Shown here: positions 1-12,000 of the stretch, in pieces
How positions within the stretch are numbered: the first letter of the stretch is position 1
Layout of the letters: every line of letters begins with the position of its first letter
DNA from: Aculops lycopersici
Taxonomy: Eukaryota; Arthropoda; Arachnida; Trombidiformes; Eriophyidae
NCBI GenBank assembly: GCA_015350385.1
Contig: WNKI01000001.1
Location: forward strand, 9,002,353 to 9,066,352
Length of the DNA: 64,000 nt
Direction of reading: 5' to 3'
Translations under genes and position numbers: made by a program
Notes under the pieces: generated by a model
The model's input: only the letters and a program-made list of their open reading frames with translations
Databases searched by the model: none
Told to the model about the DNA's origin: nothing

Positions 1-3000
1 CTGAAAGTGACACATTTTCCCTTGGGTCGCGTGTAAGATAGTGATGGTGGCGCGCAAAAAGAATGCGCCAACCTTTGGATATCCCTGGTGTGCAGATCTT
101 CTTGAGGTTTAGCATTGCAAGGCGTTTAGACCGTGAAGTGAAAAAATTAGGATATAAAGTAAAGAGAAATGTCTCATCTGATTTTGCTAGTCTCTCTCTT
201 TCTCTTACTTCCATTCGCACAACTGGCAAGACCTCGAAACTTTTAGCTCCAGAATCCAGTAGCAACCATTCTGACCCAGAGGCGAGTTATCCATTTGCGC
301 CCAATGCGAACCAGCGAAGGGGGAAATCCAATTGTCCTTCCGGTCGACTGGCTGCACATTAGCTAGCTCCGTGGCTCTCACTCACAACTTCCGGCCACCC
401 ACTTTTATTGGCTTTCCTCTAGGTCGTCGTCGTCGTCGTCGTCGTCGTCCTAGTAGTCGATTCCTCCTCGTTCTTAGTTGTCCTACCATTTGGTTTGCTT
501 TTTTTGCTACCAACTTTTGCAGAGACTTGGTTGCCGATTGGTGGCACCAGGAAGAAGCTGTGTTCATGTGTTCACCACGCCGAACTGCAGATGTGAAAGA
601 AGAGAAGAAGCCAGCCAATATATATGGCCGACCGTCAATTTAATCCCCAACTCGATGGTTGCTCTCGCCTTAGAGAGCTGGTTGTCGGCTCTCTTGTTTG
701 TATTGCGCCACAAGCAGCATTGGTGGTGGTTGCTACCACAAGCGTCACCAACTGCTAACCCTGTTGAAGGATCACCAGCTCCACTGCAATTGCTTCGGTT
801 TCGCTTGCCGAGCTGCCAATTCGACAAGACCGTGGCCAAGCGAGCAAATTGAAAAGGATCTTCGGGGTCCTAGTTTCTAGTTTCGCTTTTGTGTTTGCGA
901 GTGTGTCGCTTTTCCACTAAACTCTTTCTGCAGAAAAGGGAGAGAGGGAGGGAGGGATCGCCCGTTAAAGCCACAAACAAACGACTCCACTTTTCCCTTT
1001 TCCAAGTTGGGGGCGTAACGATGCTCTACACTTGCCAGTTGTTAGTCCTCTCCTCCGTTAGCCTCGCTCTTTTTCACTAACTCGCTCGCCACTCGCTTGA
1101 CCAGCCAGTAGTTGTGTGTTGAGGTTGTTGGTTCTAGACAAGTAGTGGCGGTGGTAGCTGTAGAGGCGGCGACATTGTAGAGAGACGGAAGCACGTAATT
1201 CAGTGGCACCAACCACCTTGTTGTCAGGATGTTGTTTGAAATTTCTCGTAAAGAAGCAAACGTAGGTTATTGTCCAGCGTATCCAGAGGGAGAGAGACCC
1301 CGCCGAGTTGGGAGCCTCCATCCACATAGTTGCTGCTGGCCACCGAGTTGCGTCAACTGGAGCAGAAAATTAATTATTCTTGTCTCGGCAAATTGACTCT
1401 CGCTCCTATCGGCTCGCTTCCTAGAGAGTGCGAGAATGACTCCAGTCGGTGCTTTAGCAACAACAAAAGCAGTAGTGGCGGCGGCCACGACGTTGGAATG
1501 GCGCACGAACTTCCAACTTCCCGCTCCAAGCTAATGCCTCAAGTTGAAGTTGAAGTTTAGCAGCGCCAATGGCATCGTTAACCTCCACTTCTCACTCTCG
1601 CGTGAATTTGCTCCAACTACAAGCGTCGATGACGATGGTAGTGGTGGTGGTTGTGGTTTCAGTGTGCAAGAAGCCAACACAGTTGCTACTGCGCCAAGCG
1701 GAAGTTGGCCAGTCGAGATCGTGGAGTAAAGTCGCTATTGAATTTGCACGAGCAGCTTATCGTGTCGAGTTATTGTATGCCGAGTCTCCGGTTCTCGATC
1801 GCTAATCGAGTTGGCCCACAACTGGGTGAAAATTTGTTGGCTCGTGAATTTTCCAAGTCCAAGTTGAAGTCTAGTTGGAGCTGAAAGTTTAGTCGACTTT
1901 CCATCTTGTGAGAGAAGGAGCGAGTGAAATTTGAGGCAAAATTTGCTAACCGAACGGAAAGAGAAGTAGCGCTCGTGGTGGCAGCTCAAGCTGACGTGCG
2001 CAAATTTGCACCAACATCGCCGCTATCCTATGTTCTCGCAACTATCGACTCGAACAGCCTAATTATCAAGTGGTTGCTGATGATGAGCAACGGGATAGGG
2101 AAATCGATTCACCAACCGACTTGCTTTTGCCAGCGACTTGGCCGACCCTGCTGACTTGGCGACTCAATTGGCAGCATGAGGCTCGATCGACATGGATGGA
2201 AATTATCATGCAATCGACAATTGAAGCGAGTTGGTGGGTGAGTGACACAACCACGAAACTGGCTATAGACAGAACAAATCCAATGACACGGAGGAGATTT
2301 ATTCGTCGTCTTGCCACTCGGTTGGCGATTTGCTGCCATCTAGACGAAATCCGTTGTGTTGTTGAGGCCACCACTAGCCAGTGCCACTACCACAGTTGCC
2401 AAAGTTTCCATCGAAACTTGGCTGCCCACTGAAAGACAGCGACTAGTACAAATAAATGATGAACTCACTGGCCGTGGGTTATGACGGTGGTTGCACCATC
2501 GACTGGTGTTATCATCAGCAAAGTAACGGCCATTGAGGCCTGCGGAAAACTTAATCTCCACTACTGCCCTACTACCACCACTAGTCGTCTGGCTGATCGC
2601 CTCTAGTCTTGTTGTCGCTGTTGTTTGTAGCCGGAAGCTCAAGTTACACAAAACACGACCGAGACGCTGGCACACGAACTCAGCAATCGAACGCCACCAT
2701 TGAAATCCAATCTCCGCCTTACATGACCGGAAGTGGACCAAATCGATGCGCGATTATCTGTTGTCTCTGCTGTCCAAAACAAAGCCACACACCGACACCT
2801 AGTGGCAGAGATTCATATTTTGTAACTAACAATGATAGATACTTTCTACTTTTCCAGCCACTGATATCGAGATAGTTATATTCAGTTTTTGAGCTTCCCG
2901 AATTTATTTTTTGCGCCATCAAGTCTCACCCGTCTTTTCCGATAACTTGAAACCGACTGGAACAGGTGACATCAGCTAAAATCTAGATACAATTCTGCTC

Positions 3001-3812
3001 AGCCTGTCAACTCATTTTGTACCATCATATATCATTCTCTTCATTGTCAATCGCCGTCCTCGAGGTATGTAGCTGCATCTCCAACGAAGCTTTTAGAAAT
3101 GCTTGTCTACGCATCTGAAATTCAAAAATCATTTAGCATCGTCGATGGCCAGTTATTTCTTGATGTTTGTTCGAACAATAAACTCATTCGCTTCCATCTC
3201 TACCAACCCGCCGAATAATAACAGAAACTCATCGAGGCGCCTGCCTTACTGTATGATAAAGAACTCAGTCAGGAACATCGAGGACAACATTCTATGAATG
3301 AATGACAGACTTTTCACTCAATACGATGAACTACATATTGATGAATGATTTGACTCTATCGAACTAATATATAACTAATATATAATGTACTAGTATCAAG
3401 CGAGAAGACAGATTACATCGGCGATAAGTGACCATAGTCTCAAATGCGCAACTCGTGCAAAAAATTAAAATTTCAGACTCTGCTGCAGACAGACCAAATC
3501 TCGCGTACAATCATTTGCCCGCGTTTCTTTTTGTTTATGTTTTGGCGCGATGAGCTTTGGCTGTACCTTCGTCAGTGCATTGGATTGTGTCATGTTTTCA
3601 CTGCAGTAGCAACGAGGGATAGTAGAAGCAGCCACTAGCGGCCAACAACTGGTGGCGTCCATACTAATTTTACATCACGCAAACTTCACCCTTGTCCAAA
3701 GATTCATCTACTCCTCTCTGTCTAATATTATCTAAAGATAGATTATCATTTAAGAAATACATAATATTAAGAAGCACCGATAATAATCCATTATTGAGTC
3801 TGTATTCATCAG
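1..3812. other. Left intergenic region, no gene recognised
   Basis: No reading frame here resembles a known protein; the open stretches are short and low in complexity. The first 2.9 kb has the same texture as the 9-35 kb desert (GA/CT-rich tracts, GTC runs, ETS-like CCGGAAGT sites at 387-394 and 2726-2734). From about 3.3 kb the DNA becomes AT-rich, as expected just upstream of a gene. A GAG/GTATGT donor-like site lies at 3065 and a good acceptor-like site (tattcatcag) ends at 3812, so untranslated or coding 5' exons of the WDHD1 gene may lie here. It may also be regulatory DNA of a gene to the left. Confidence 0.5.
423..449. repeat. (GTC)9 trinucleotide microsatellite
   Basis: Nine uninterrupted GTC units in non-coding DNA. 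It creates arginine-rich shadow frames on the other strand. Confidence 0.95.
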
Positions 3813-3837
3813 AGGCATTACATTACCAAACAAAATC

Positions 3838-5697
3838 ATGACGGATGAGGCGTTAAGCGATCCGGGGCCGCCATCGGTGGGCGAGAACGAACTTCTCTCA
3901 GAGTTGGAAGATAGCAATGATGACATTGGAAAAATTAAGCGACCATATATGGCACAAATCATGCCCGACGACGAAGATTTCAATTCGTCGCAAGTGCCAA
4001 TTGACACAATCACCAAGCGTGAGGTACAAGATCTCATCGATTCCATTCCTAAGCCCCTTATTCAGAAACCCCTACAACCTGGTAGTACGCCTATCGACGA
4101 AGAGAATAGATTTTTATGCTGGAACAACGTGGGCATCATCAGAGCTCAGAATGAGATCATGCGAAGGTTGAAGCCCAAGAAGAATGATCACGACGACGGA
4201 GATGATGACGACTTTGTGGAGCCAGAACCGGTTCGTATCTTTGGCCGAGAGCCAGAGAATTGTATTGATGTTATATTCCATGATGCCGAACGCCATTCGT
4301 CGATCAATTTCAAGAACGATGACCACTATGTTTTCGGTTGTCTCTCTGAGGATGCAATTGTTGTTGGCTCAAATGGAAGGCATGGAACTGGACCTGCCAA
4401 GATCCATGGTTTCAATTTGTTGGAGGCTAGACGTGAACAAAGAGCTTGGGACGTGGAGTTGCCCGCTGTCGAGCGAATCGATGCCATGACTGTAGGTTCG
4501 GGTTTCGTAGCTGTAGCCACCGATCAAAGATTCCTGAGGTTGTTTACGAATGGTGGAATGCAATCGTTTGTGTTCACCCTACCTGGCCAAGTTTTATCTG
4601 TTGCTGGACACCAAAAACAACTAATGATAATCTATCACAACGGATCTGGTCATGCAGATGACCAAAATCTTAGCATGACCACCTATACAATTGACCTTCA
4701 ATATCATTCAGTTCGTCAAGTTCACAAAGACATACCAGTTGGATTGGGCAGACGATCACCTCTTGCCTGGTCTGGATTCTCTGACGAAGGCTCGCCTTGC
4801 ACCTACGACTACAGTGGGATGGTCCGAATCTATAGACCAGACCTCGGCAAGACTTGGGTCCCGGTGCTCAACATGAAGGAACTTACCTCAAGCGCGTTGG
4901 ACAACTTCTTTGTTGTTGGTGTCAATGAGATAACACAAACAGTCAAGGCAATCAAGTGTCGACGATCTAGGTACCCGGAGTTCACTGCGGAAACAGCGGA
5001 ACTCTTCGATTTCAACTTGCCAATGTGCGAGATGGATACTGACCAGGGAAGACTCGAAGAGGAGCATGTTAGACTTCGGTTGGCCAACATGTCATACAAA
5101 CGTTTCAGCCAGATGGATGAACTTAGATCAACTGTCTTACCTGCCTGCGATGCAAATGAGAAACTATTAGTCAACAATGTGCTAAGACTATTCTCCACCT
5201 ATTTAAAAGAGGAGAAGGAAGACCTTGCAAAGAATCTGGTTTATATGATACCTAAGGAGCATATGAGTAAATTGCCAGAGTTTGCCTGGAAGATAAATAA
5301 GCCACAATATTTTATTGACGCCCTCAATCGAGCTATCGAGGAGAGGGAACAAATGGAATTTGAACTCAAGACTACCCAAGGCGACGACGACTCAGTGAGT
5401 GTTGTCTCTGTTCATAGCCATCATAGTTTTGCCAAGGACCTAAAACGTGAACTAGAGAAGTCGAAAAAGCAAGAAGATGAAGGTACACTTCTTAAGCCCT
5501 TACCTTTGGACAAATTAATGACGAATACCGTTGGTATTGATAATAATAACAAGCAAGCAGCTGCAAAAGCACCACCAGTGATTGAGGATGATTCAGATGA
5601 TCAGGACAATGAGAATGATACCAAGCAAGCATCGAAAAGAACCAAGTCCATAAACTACAACCTGTTCTCCAAGAACAAACGAAGCAAAATTAACTAA
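3838..5697 (+). CDS. Ctf4: WDHD1/And-1/Ctf4-like replisome adaptor, N-terminally short
   Basis: This 619-residue frame matches the central SepB domain of WDHD1/And-1/Ctf4, the trimeric hub that links the CMG helicase to DNA polymerase alpha. After an acidic linker come the family landmarks, such as WNNVGIIRA near residue 100, LRLFTNGGMQ in the propeller, WSGFSDEGSPC and TWVPVLN. They are followed by the helical bundle and a basic, low-complexity tail ending NLFSKNKRSKIN. Animal WDHD1 is about 1100 residues, with seven WD40 repeats before this region and an HMG box after it. Both are absent here. ATG 3838 has a good context (aaaatcATG), but the frame stays open back through an acceptor-like AG at 3811-3812, so upstream exons are possible. 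An AATAAA follows at 5805-5810. Confidence 0.88.
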   Translation: MTDEALSDPGPPSVGENELLSELEDSNDDIGKIKRPYMAQIMPDDEDFNSSQVPIDTITKREVQDLIDSIPKPLIQKPLQPGSTPIDEENRFLCWNNVGIIRAQNEIMRRLKPKKNDHDDGDDDDFVEPEPVRIFGREPENCIDVIFHDAERHSSINFKNDDHYVFGCLSEDAIVVGSNGRHGTGPAKIHGFNLLEARREQRAWDVELPAVERIDAMTVGSGFVAVATDQRFLRLFTNGGMQSFVFTLPGQVLSVAGHQKQLMIIYHNGSGHADDQNLSMTTYTIDLQYHSVRQVHKDIPVGLGRRSPLAWSGFSDEGSPCTYDYSGMVRIYRPDLGKTWVPVLNMKELTSSALDNFFVVGVNEITQTVKAIKCRRSRYPEFTAETAELFDFNLPMCEMDTDQGRLEEEHVRLRLANMSYKRFSQMDELRSTVLPACDANEKLLVNNVLRLFSTYLKEEKEDLAKNLVYMIPKEHMSKLPEFAWKINKPQYFIDALNRAIEEREQMEFELKTTQGDDDSVSVVSVHSHHSFAKDLKRELEKSKKQEDEGTLLKPLPLDKLMTNTVGIDNNNKQAAAKAPPVIEDDSDDQDNENDTKQASKRTKSINYNLFSKNKRSKIN

Positions 5698-6093
5698 TCA
5701 CATATCATCACATCAAATCTCAACCAACTATTCTATCGTTGCTGTTTGAGAAGAAACTCACTCACTTGAAAGTATTCATTCAACTGAGCAGAACAAATCT
5801 AATTAATAAAGACTCTTGACCAATCAAAGTATTATATGTATAAATAATTATTGAGATTTATTAGTTCGTGAGAATCATGAATAGTGATTATGTAGGATGT
5901 CGAGGACTTCCAACTGGGTAATTAACTTGTGTAGAATATTGATTGATTTGTCTTGACGCTAGAAACATAATATATTTTGAATAGTGAGATAGTGAATAGA
6001 TGCAAGATTCGCATAACTTATGAACTAGATCTAATATGAGATTCGAAATCCTTTTTGGTGTGTATATCATTGTCTGTCCTTTGGACTTGAGGT
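5698..6093. other. Convergent 3' regions of WDHD1 and zfh1
   Basis: AT-rich 396-bp gap between two convergent genes. The plus-strand AATAAA at 5805-5810 serves the left gene. No coding exon resembling the C-terminal zinc fingers of zfh1/ZEB is visible here on the minus strand. Confidence 0.6.
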
Positions 6094-9002
6094 TTACTTT
6101 TGCTGTACTATAGTGGTTAGATCCATGGCCTCCGCTAGTCCAGTCTCAGCCTTAATGTTGGCCAAACTTGAGATCGGTATTTGCAACATTGGCCTCGAGG
6201 TGGAGTTAGTTGATGGTGGCAGACGACCAAGTCTTCGATCCCTGGCGCGAGTATTCTGAAACCAAACCTGAACAACCCTAGGAGGATAGTCAACCCGGTT
6301 GGCCAACTCAACAATCTCTCTCTTAGTAGGCTTTGGGTTCAATTCATATTCCCCCTTCAAAACACGAACTGTATCATCGCTAAGGACTGACCTGAAGCGC
6401 GCTCTCTTGTTGTTAGCCGCCACCTCCCCACCCTGGCCACTCTCATCTGTTGCATAACGTTCATTTGAATCACCGTTAGAATTGTTGTTGTTGTTGTTGC
6501 TATTACTGAGATTGTTATATATGTTGGCACGAGAATCGAAGAATCTATTTAGTGGATCATCTTCATCCTCAGAACTCTGGTCACTCAGTAAATGTTGATT
6601 GTCAGTTTGAGCTTGCTGCTGATGGCCAAATGAGAATGGACCTACGCCATTGTTTCCTGTACCTGACTGGCAAGCTGACGCCGCCGCGGCGGCCATGGCA
6701 GCGAGTAGAGAAGCTTGCGTGGATGCTTGATTAGATTGCATACAGTGTGGAGGCAGTAAATTGTTACCGATGGGCGAGCTGTTGTCAGTTCCGTTCATTT
6801 GCAATTGAGTCTGTTGGTAATCTTGTTGAGATTGCTGTTGGAGCTGGCCAATTATTGATTGGCTGATGAGCTGAATCATTGGGTGCTGAGCAAAATTTGG
6901 TTGCATAAATGGATTCATAGGTGCGTTACGGACGAGACCACCGAGGATGTTGGCTAGAGCAGCACTTGAGTTATTATTGTTGTTGTCGCTATAGTTGTTT
7001 TGGGGTATGGGACTAAAGTTCACGTCACTGTTTGGAGTGGTGCTGTGGTCGCTAATGCTACTTTGTTGATTGCTTGAGTTGAAACCCATTGATACGTGTC
7101 TCATCAGGTTCTCAAGAGGGTTCGTTGGCACATTGTTCATGTTATGATGATGGCTCATTTGGCTAGATGGTCCGGCAATCATTGGATTTGTGGGCATATT
7201 CATGAATTGATTTGGCTGTGACTGATTAATCAGTGGAAAATTTTCGATTGGACAATCTTGACCAAAAGCCTGCTGTTGATCGCCAAGCATCAGTTGTCTA
7301 CGCGCGCCATTCCGGTTTGAATTAACCGACCTCTGACTAACTGATGATCTGCTTCTATTGTTTGAGCGCGAGTTGGACACAGCCGTTGATGAGGTTGTGG
7401 TTCCAAGTCTAAATGATGATGAGTTATCATCCTGAGGACTCGAGGAGTTACTTGATGACGGTTGACGTGGATGATGGTTGACGTTTGGCACCGCAATAGG
7501 TTGGCATTTTGGATTGTTGATGATATGATTCGAATATTCGCCAGAACTTGGAAATCTTTGATGGCATGAGGCGCAACAATGCTCAATAATATTGTTCTTT
7601 CCACCAGATGGTTTTTCGGTTGCCAGTGAGATTTGAGTTAGATTGTTGCTTCCTGGTACACCCGTCGCGCCTTTGCGAACCTTGAGATTCATAATGAGAC
7701 ACTTTTTGCTGGTCATGTGCGACGAATATGATCCTGAATGCGAAAATCGCTTGCCACAATTGAGACACTCGAAGGGTTTCTCGCCACTATGAATTCTAAT
7801 ATGTTCTTTCAGATGATGCTTAAATTTGAACGCTTTACCACATTCCTCGCATTTGAATCGCCTAAGCACCTGATCATCAAGTTGTTGCTGATCTCTGATA
7901 CTTAATTTAGCGACTGGAGCTGGACAAATTGAATTCATTCTAGCATTTGGTCCCATCGAGGCCATGGTGTAGCTATTGGCAAATTGATCATGATTCCCGT
8001 TTAGAGTCAAGGGTGGGCCAAACATATTCTTAGTTGGCGTTGAGATGCTGCTGTTGGTAGGGCATATAGGCAGCGAGGCAATGGATTCAGGTGATGATGG
8101 TGTCGGTGTTGTTGTCGACGTCAAGAGTGGCAAACTGTTAACAAATGAGGACGCCTGTGACGAGAGTTGATGGTCCTGATTAAGCTGATGGTGAAGGTTA
8201 AGATTACCTGCTGATTGCCGATTGAATGACCCATTTGCATTGTTGGTTTCAATTTTAACCACACCACGTTTCCCTACCGATGAGGAGGAGGAGGGCGAAG
8301 AAATTGGAAAGAAACTGTACTCTATTGCATCCTTATTCTTGCACCGATTTCTCATAGTTGCCTCTGGCTCAATATTGTTAGGTTGCTCCTGTTGCAAATG
8401 CTCTGAATTTGATTGCAATTCATCAATAGGATTTGTTTGGTTTGAATTGTTGTTGGCGATATCAAATTCGTTTGAGTTGTTCTCGTTTAGATTTAGACGT
8501 AGATGCGGTTCAATAATATAATTATTCTCATTTGCCACGTCAACAGGAGAACCAACTCTTTGTTCTTGCATGGGCGCGCACTGGCCATTATAGGCAGCTA
8601 CCTGAGTCCGCTGCTGCCCCAACTCCGAGGCGCCAGTGTTACCGCTACCGCAACAACTGCTACTTCTACTACTACTCCTACTGCTACAATCCTGTATAGC
8701 TGCAACAGAAAATATATCGGCAGTTCCCCGTTGCATCTCTAGGTGGCCCTGGACTTGAAGAGTTCGTTCGCTCAAGTTTGCATCTGCGCCTCTCGCATCT
8801 CCAGTTATCTGCTCGTCCCTATCATGTTCGCCTTGTGCCTCCAAGTCTCTCGTCTCCACCAGACTACGGTCCTCATTTGTATTGGCGGAGGCTGAGATAA
8901 AGGCAGCGCCAGCGTCGGGAGATCCACTTTGTCGCTGTGATTCCATTATGCTCGTTGTTCCCCTTGACTCCTCTCCGTAAGCCGCCGAGCAGTTGTCTTC
9001 AA
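6094..9002 (-). CDS. zfh1: zfh1/ZEB-family zinc-finger homeodomain repressor, main exon
   Basis: This large exon encodes a sequence-specific transcription factor of the ZEB/zfh1 family, repressors that bind CACCT sites and act in mesoderm and neural fate. Counting from ATG 8946 (950 residues): a Ser/Asn/Gln-rich start; two fingers at about 363-417 with the family signatures KHHLKEH, SGEKPFEC and FSHSGSYSSH; a third C2HC finger-like motif at about 455-480; long N/Q-rich tracts; and a homeodomain at about 845-910 with VVQVWFQNTRARDRR. A CtBP-like MDLT motif lies near the C-terminus. The frame is open upstream of ATG 8946 to two candidate acceptors (exon starts 9002 or 9017, 15 nt apart and in the same frame). 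Both join in phase to the small exon at 35542-35629, giving about 998 or 1003 residues. Fingers 1-2 of the N-terminal cluster and the whole C-terminal finger cluster of the family are not seen. Confidence 0.9.
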
Positions 9003-12000
9003 CTGTTGCCGAGGAGTCTGTTGCACGTTGTGCGCATCAATATGTGGTCGTGTTCATTGGAATGGGGGAGAGAAGATGATGACATGCGGTTAGTAATGTT
9101 GCGCTCATCCACTTTGCTATGGTATGCTTAGGTGACAAAAGGAAAAGGGGGGGAGTGCATCAAGATGGCGGCGAACTTTTCACAATTCATCGGCGCAATT
9201 TTGCACGCCCCAAAGGATTGCGTGTTGTTTCAATGGAGCGAGATTTCGCAACCATTTAATATTAGATTCACTTTAAGAGAATCAAATTTATCCATCATAA
9301 ACTATCATCTATTATGAGGAACTAAGAAAATAATAATAAGTATCAGGTGTCAAGAACAAAGATAATCGTCTTCCAAGCGGCCAATTAATAGACTTGCTAC
9401 AAAACTCTCAACCCTTCGGGGCCTTGGAAAATTATGATTGATTGTGCAAGAGGATGGGAAATTCTCCGTCGTCGTAGAAGATCCTTTGCAAGAACATTAA
9501 CGCTAAGTTGAAAAGCGGAGTAAAGCCAGCAAACAGAGTAATTGGAACCTTAAAAAGATTTTACCATAAAAGTCGACTTGAAAACTCGTGCGCTAGAGCT
9601 ACGCCGGGAAACACGAAAAGATGGAGTTAGGTGAGTGGGAACAGCAATTTCATTTCAGGGAGAAGCAAGCAAACCAGTGAGCCAACCGGTGATGCCAGAG
9701 GATAAGCCAACTAGTCAGTTGAAGTTGTGACGACCAGCGAGCAGGCGAGCTGATCACTGTGACGCGCATCCAGGAGCTAACGAAAGTCGAGCAACTAACC
9801 GCAAGATACTCCGGTGAATTGAACCAAGTTATGGTATTGCAGCGCCATACCATACCAGGAGCGCAGTAGCACTAAGAAATGAGTTAACCATAACTGATGA
9901 TCGATGGCCGGATTAATGAACGACGAGCGCGAGAGGCGCATAGCGAAATGGCATCAACTGGCGCCCACCGATCTTCTTGTTGATTTGATCATAGAAACTT
10001 CTCCTGTTGGTCATCAGGAGGTTGGTCGCTGATGTTGCTCACGCAACTAACCACCGAGGCGATGTTGCGGCAACTTTGTATGTAAGTCTTGCATCTAGAT
10101 AGCTAGCTAGTGAGAGACCAGGCGAGCAAGCAAGCGAGAGGAGTCTAATACCACATGACTTGTATTCGTCGTCGTCATCGTCGTCACCGTCATTGCCACC
10201 CACCTCAAGTTAACTCGATTAGAAATGATACGTATACCGCTGAACCAATTTACTTTAGTCCCTGGATCAACTTTCATCCCACTAAACCTAAAGAGGAGGA
10301 GAAAGAGGCAACTCTGCGAGCCGGAACGTCGCAATCAACTTTTGCTGACCAACGTGTACCGTTTATGTGCTAAATTGAGCTACGTAAATATCATCATCCT
10401 CGAATGGTCATTGCAGATTATCTTTTAGCCTCGAGCGGTCCCCTCTAGAAAGCTGTAAGCCCATTCACGAGAACGTCAAAGTTATATTCGCGTCTCTGCG
10501 TGATCGCGCGTTTGCACTGCAATAGAAGTAGAAAGCATCGAGACAAGTAGCTATCGAGGCTTATTCTCATTACTGCATCGTGATGCTGAAAAGGAGCAAC
10601 TAAAACCAATAGACTCTTTAGAGCAGGATGTGACTCCACACCAAGTTATTTAATACTGCACCCTGTAAAATGGGCAACATTGACCTCGGTAAATGTTGAG
10701 AGTCGATGAACAAAGGTGTAGCTTGAAAAGACTATTAGTGTTCGAGTGTTTGTCCAATGTTCTAATGTTAACATTTAAACAGAATGATGGGGCACATTAA
10801 CGGGACTAAGTCCGCGCGGTAATTGTTGTTCAAATGTTGAACTAGTCATTTGGTAATCAAAAGTCCACTAACCAACATTGTGCTGGCCGCCCTCGACTTT
10901 TCAAATAAGCTAATATTCAAATGAGTCAAATTGAATCACATTACCGGTGCCACTGGTGCAATGAGCAATGGTTCAAATGAGAATCTGAGTGAGCAACCAT
11001 TGTATGAGCATTTGTTAAAAGACAATCAAACTACACCTACTACTGCCACCGATAACATTGATTGCGCTAGGTTATTATGTTAACTATGTGGCCGCAGAGG
11101 TAAATAATGTCCTCTATCTATCTATCGTTTATATGCAGTCATTATGCGAACTAAGCTCATTATACGCTGGCAGCTTGGAGAGAACAATCCAAAGTGCCTT
11201 TTCCCCAAACAAAAGTTTACCCTGCAAGTGATCACTCAAACGAGAGCGTCAGTCAGAGACTTCCCTAGGTGACGCTAGCTTTCTCGCGTTCTTGTCATCT
11301 TATACCTTCATTGTGCCAGAGAAAGAAAGTGAGCAATCCAGACTGCCAACGACGCGCAATTCGTGAAGGGAGAAGTTCAGAAGACATTCTTCTTGCTTCT
11401 GTAATAATGAAGCCGGAGCGAGGAAAATTTGTCTGGCACTTCCAATCAGTCATGTCGACCGCTGGCTCTCGGTTCACGTCATCCCTAAACTATCACGCAT
11501 GAATTAAGGATCACCTCTGGCGCACAACAATCTTAGGTTCCACCCCTGTCGGTGCAAAAGTTCAACGAATCAATCAACCTTAGCACCTGAACGACTTACT
11601 TCTCTCTACCTCAGACGTATAATGACTCGAGAAAGTGGGAAAGCACTCATTTGCCTAAGAGCGTAAGCGGCTACCTCACCGTGCTGACGGTGTAACTTGA
11701 TAGAGGTGAAATGATCCATGAGGACGGAGGCAACACAAACCCGACCAAACCTGAAAGCAGCGCCACTTATATATGCAAATCGTTCGCTTCCGTTATTCAA
11801 ATATTACCGTGGCTCAAATAACATGGTGGTGCTATACGACATTAGCTCAACGTTGACGACGACGAGAGCTAGAGTGCGAGCCACAGAGGCAATGAGGTTG
11901 ATGGCAACCACAAATGCCATGGAGGTTGCGGTTACGTGAACCTGCTTTGGAACTGAACAATTCTCTGCTCGATGGCTATTAAGTTGCTTTCGCTAAATAT

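Noticed and set aside
9629..9659. GTGAGT...TTTCAG plus-strand intron-like pair near 9.63-9.66 kb
   Set aside because: Only about 30 bp, too short for an intron, and no flanking coding sequence.
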